64,000 bases of DNA from an uncultured Aquimarina sp. Its GTDB lineage: Bacteria > Bacteroidota > Bacteroidia > Flavobacteriales > Flavobacteriaceae. The stretch is from contig CANLCT010000008.1 of assembly GCA_947489195.1 (NCBI GenBank), forward strand, positions 34,848-98,847, written 5' to 3'. Numbering within the stretch: the stretch's first letter is position 1; the number at the start of each line of letters is the position of its first letter. The translations under genes were made by a program, and so were the position numbers. The notes under the pieces are model-generated. The model searched no databases. It had not been told where the DNA came from and saw nothing but the letters and a program-made list of their open reading frames with translations. Shown in pieces: positions 62,400 through 64,000 of the stretch.

Positions 62400-63557
62400 T
62401 TAATCCAGAGGAATTGAAGACCATAACCATTTCGATCCCGACCACTGATTTCTCCATAAATTCCCATCACTACCTTCTACTTGCACAAAAGGTTTATTTC
62501 CTTCGATTGTTACTGCTCCATATGATTTAACAATAGAAACACCTTCACTTGGTTTACCGTGATTAGACCAAAACCATTTCGATCCCGACCACCAATTCAA
62601 CCATAAATTCCCATCATTCCCTTTTACAAAAACATAAGGCCTACCAACATCTACAGTTATAGCTCCCATTGATTCTATTATAGAAATATTAGATTTTGGT
62701 TTACCTTGGTTACGCCATAACCATTTGGAACCAGACCACCAATTTGACCATAAATTCCCATCATTCCCTTTTACAAAAACATATGGTCTGCCTCCATCTA
62801 CTACTATTGCACCCATAGATTCTTTTATTGATGTACTACTTGGCTTCGCTTGGTTTGACCATACCCATTTAGATCCTGACCACCAATTTAACCATAAATC
62901 ACCTTCACTCCCTTTAACAAACACATAAGGCCTACTTCCATCTACTGTTATAGTTCCCATTGATTCTGTAATTGAAGTCCTAAAATTCGGCTTACCTTGA
63001 TTTAACCATATCCAATCAGATCCTGACCAATAATTTGACCATAAATTACCATCACTTCCTTTTAAAAAAACATAAGGTCTATCACCATCTAATGTTGTTG
63101 ATCCCATAGATTCTAAAATAGAAATCCCTGAATTTGGTTTACCTTGATTGAACCAAACCTCTGTCTGAGTAATTTTTGTATTTGCACGATGTCTCCACAA
63201 ATTTCCGTCACTACCCTTAACAAACACATTAGTAAGAGAAAACTCATCTACTCCTAACCCAATAGGTTCTAATATAGAAACATCCCTTTTTGGAATACCT
63301 CTATTAATCCATTTAACAGAAAATAAAGATCCAGCTAATAATGGTCTACCAGTTCTTTTTGACCACAAATTCCCATCTGCTCTTTTCACAAAAGTATTTA
63401 TAAACTTGCCTTTTGTAGTTATAGCTCCAAAAGATTCGTATTTAGGAACTAATGATAAATTATAAACACTCAATTCTTCATCTGTTTTTTCTTTTTCACA
63501 AGAAAAAATAAATGGAAATATAACAACTATTGCAATTTTAAAAAACGCCCGTATCAT
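62400..63557 (-). CDS. Lipoprotein of seven blades (predicted seven-bladed propeller), copy C
   Basis: A 385-residue paralogue. Signal and lipobox VVIFPFIFSCEKEKTDEE. Seven units: YESFGAITTKGKFINTFVKR, VSILEPIGLGVDEFSLTNVF, ISILESMGSTTLDGDRPYVF, TSITESMGTITVDGSRPYVF, TSIKESMGAIVVDGGRPYVF, ISIIESMGAITVDVGRPYVF and VSIVKSYGAVTIEGNKPFVQ. Each is followed by a DGNLW-containing strand pair. This is the cleanest seven-blade count of the three. As with A and B, the fold is inferred from repeat number and pattern; ligand unknown. No protease or anchor domain is present besides the lipid. Confidence 0.75.
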   Translation of the reverse strand: MIRAFFKIAIVVIFPFIFSCEKEKTDEELSVYNLSLVPKYESFGAITTKGKFINTFVKRADGNLWSKRTGRPLLAGSLFSVKWINRGIPKRDVSILEPIGLGVDEFSLTNVFVKGSDGNLWRHRANTKITQTEVWFNQGKPNSGISILESMGSTTLDGDRPYVFLKGSDGNLWSNYWSGSDWIWLNQGKPNFRTSITESMGTITVDGSRPYVFVKGSEGDLWLNWWSGSKWVWSNQAKPSSTSIKESMGAIVVDGGRPYVFVKGNDGNLWSNWWSGSKWLWRNQGKPKSNISIIESMGAITVDVGRPYVFVKGNDGNLWLNWWSGSKWFWSNHGKPSEGVSIVKSYGAVTIEGNKPFVQVEGSDGNLWRNQWSGSKWLWSSIPLD

Positions 63558-63833
63558 CGTTTAATATATTATAAGTTAGTAATCTAAAACTAAAAGAATT
63601 AAACCTCAAGTCAATACCCTTAAAACGTTATAAGTATGTTAATTAAAAATCCCTCTCATTAAATCCTTAAAAAAGGACTAATTCTTTAAATAATTACCTC
63701 AACTTAGTACTTATTACTAACAAACCTTACTAATTAATAATGAATCAATTATGAAGATAAATCAAAAAAATATTATGCTTATCCGTATTAGTACCTAATT
63801 TCGTAAATTAGACCTAATTTAAGAGCGATAAAA
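63558..63833. other. Stretch between copy C and the IS1595-type element
   Basis: AT-rich, no gene. CCTAATTTCGTAAATTAG (63794-63811) forms an inverted repeat close to the transposase start and may belong to the left end of the insertion element. The exact element boundary cannot be fixed from one side. Confidence 0.45.
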
Positions 63834-64000
63834 ATGCGAATATTAGATTTTTATAAAGAGTATCCAGATGAGTTAAGTTGTAAACTTAAATTTAAAGAGA
63901 TTCGAGATCAAGAAGGTATTACTTGTAAGAAATGTGGAGGCTTAGATCATTATTGGAAGAAGGATAAATGGAGTTACGAATGTAAAAAGTGTAAATTTAG
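63834..64000 (+). CDS. IS1595-type transposase, N-terminal part (runs off the window)
   Basis: Fifty-five codons are visible from ATG: MRILDFYKEYPDELSCKLKF, KEIRDQEGITCKKCGG and HYWKKDKWSYECKKCKF. The two CxxC pairs form the N-terminal zinc ribbon and the leading ILDFYKEYPDE pattern is typical of IS1595-family transposases (ISXO2-like). The DDE catalytic domain would follow outside the window, so integrity cannot be judged. Confidence 0.8.
   Translation, partial: MRILDFYKEYPDELSCKLKFKEIRDQEGITCKKCGGLDHYWKKDKWSYECKKCKF

Larger units (their letters stand above)
59345..63480 (-). repeat. Blade repeats of ~147 bp shared by three neighbouring genes
   Basis: A unit of about 144-150 bases is repeated seven times in each of three genes. 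The central units (for example 61290-61840 and 62540-63000) are nearly identical in DNA between copies B and C. The lower-strand text CCAATTTGACCATAAATT and CCCATAGATTCT recurs through the whole stretch. Such identity favours slippage and gene conversion. Confidence 0.8.

Noticed and set aside
59345..63480. Regularly spaced repeats, possible CRISPR-like array
   Set aside because: The units are coding, ~147 bases long, in frame, and diverge like protein repeats; there are no short identical repeats with unique spacers and no cas genes.

Overview
The window is low-GC, AT-rich DNA from a member of the Bacteroidota, most likely a (marine) Flavobacteriaceae bacterium. The signs are type IX secretion (T9SS) genes and cargo (PorP/SprF-like, PorQ, type A and type B C-terminal sorting domains), a TonB receptor/DUF4249 pair, Bacteroidota promoters (TAnnTTTG at -7), frequent TTG/GTG starts, and the ftsK-lolA-lptF/G-ribBA and porQ-cmk gene orders.

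Left part (1-18,010, almost all minus strand): a type B T9SS cargo protein with its PorP/SprF-like partner and the start of an OmpA-type gene; a DUF1800/DUF1501 pair; porQ-cmk; the chain ftsK, lolA, LptF/G permease, ribBA; a small secreted protein; a subtilisin-like protease with a T9SS sorting domain. From 18,263 to 28,581 (mostly plus): rplS, monomeric isocitrate dehydrogenase, a TonB receptor with a DUF4249 lipoprotein, murQ, a small membrane protein, a DinB-like protein, a secreted coiled-coil protein and moeA.

The centre (28,973-50,576) is a nitrate/nitrite island. It has two nitrate uptake systems (NarK-type MFS and NrtABCD-type ABC), a free-standing periplasmic PilJ/NarX-type sensor-domain protein, a seven-gene redox operon (DUF3365 c-cytochrome, heme-b membrane protein, flavin/2Fe-2S reductase, pentaheme and monoheme c-cytochromes, ResB and CcsA), a tandem two-domain globin, a NarL-type response regulator with no kinase beside it, an outer-membrane porin, and nirB-nirD. 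No nitrate reductase is visible. Many of its promoters carry the inverted repeat AAGTA-N4-TACTT, in several cases fused to the -7 box, which suggests one dedicated regulon. A tRNA-Gly gene sits in opposite orientation inside the ABC transporter gene row. moeA (molybdenum cofactor) lies just outside the island.

Right part (50,767-64,000): a chalcone isomerase-like protein, a large GH42-like secreted glycoside hydrolase with two ricin-type domains, purC, a GT4 glycosyltransferase, then a decaying accessory region: an FG-GAP-type pseudogene with three in-frame stops, three paralogous lipoproteins each built of seven ~48-residue blades (predicted seven-bladed propellers), an IS200/IS605-type transposase broken by one stop, and the beginning of an IS1595-type transposase at the window edge.

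All identifications are by reading the sequence; no database search was run. Motif surveys were done by eye and may miss copies.
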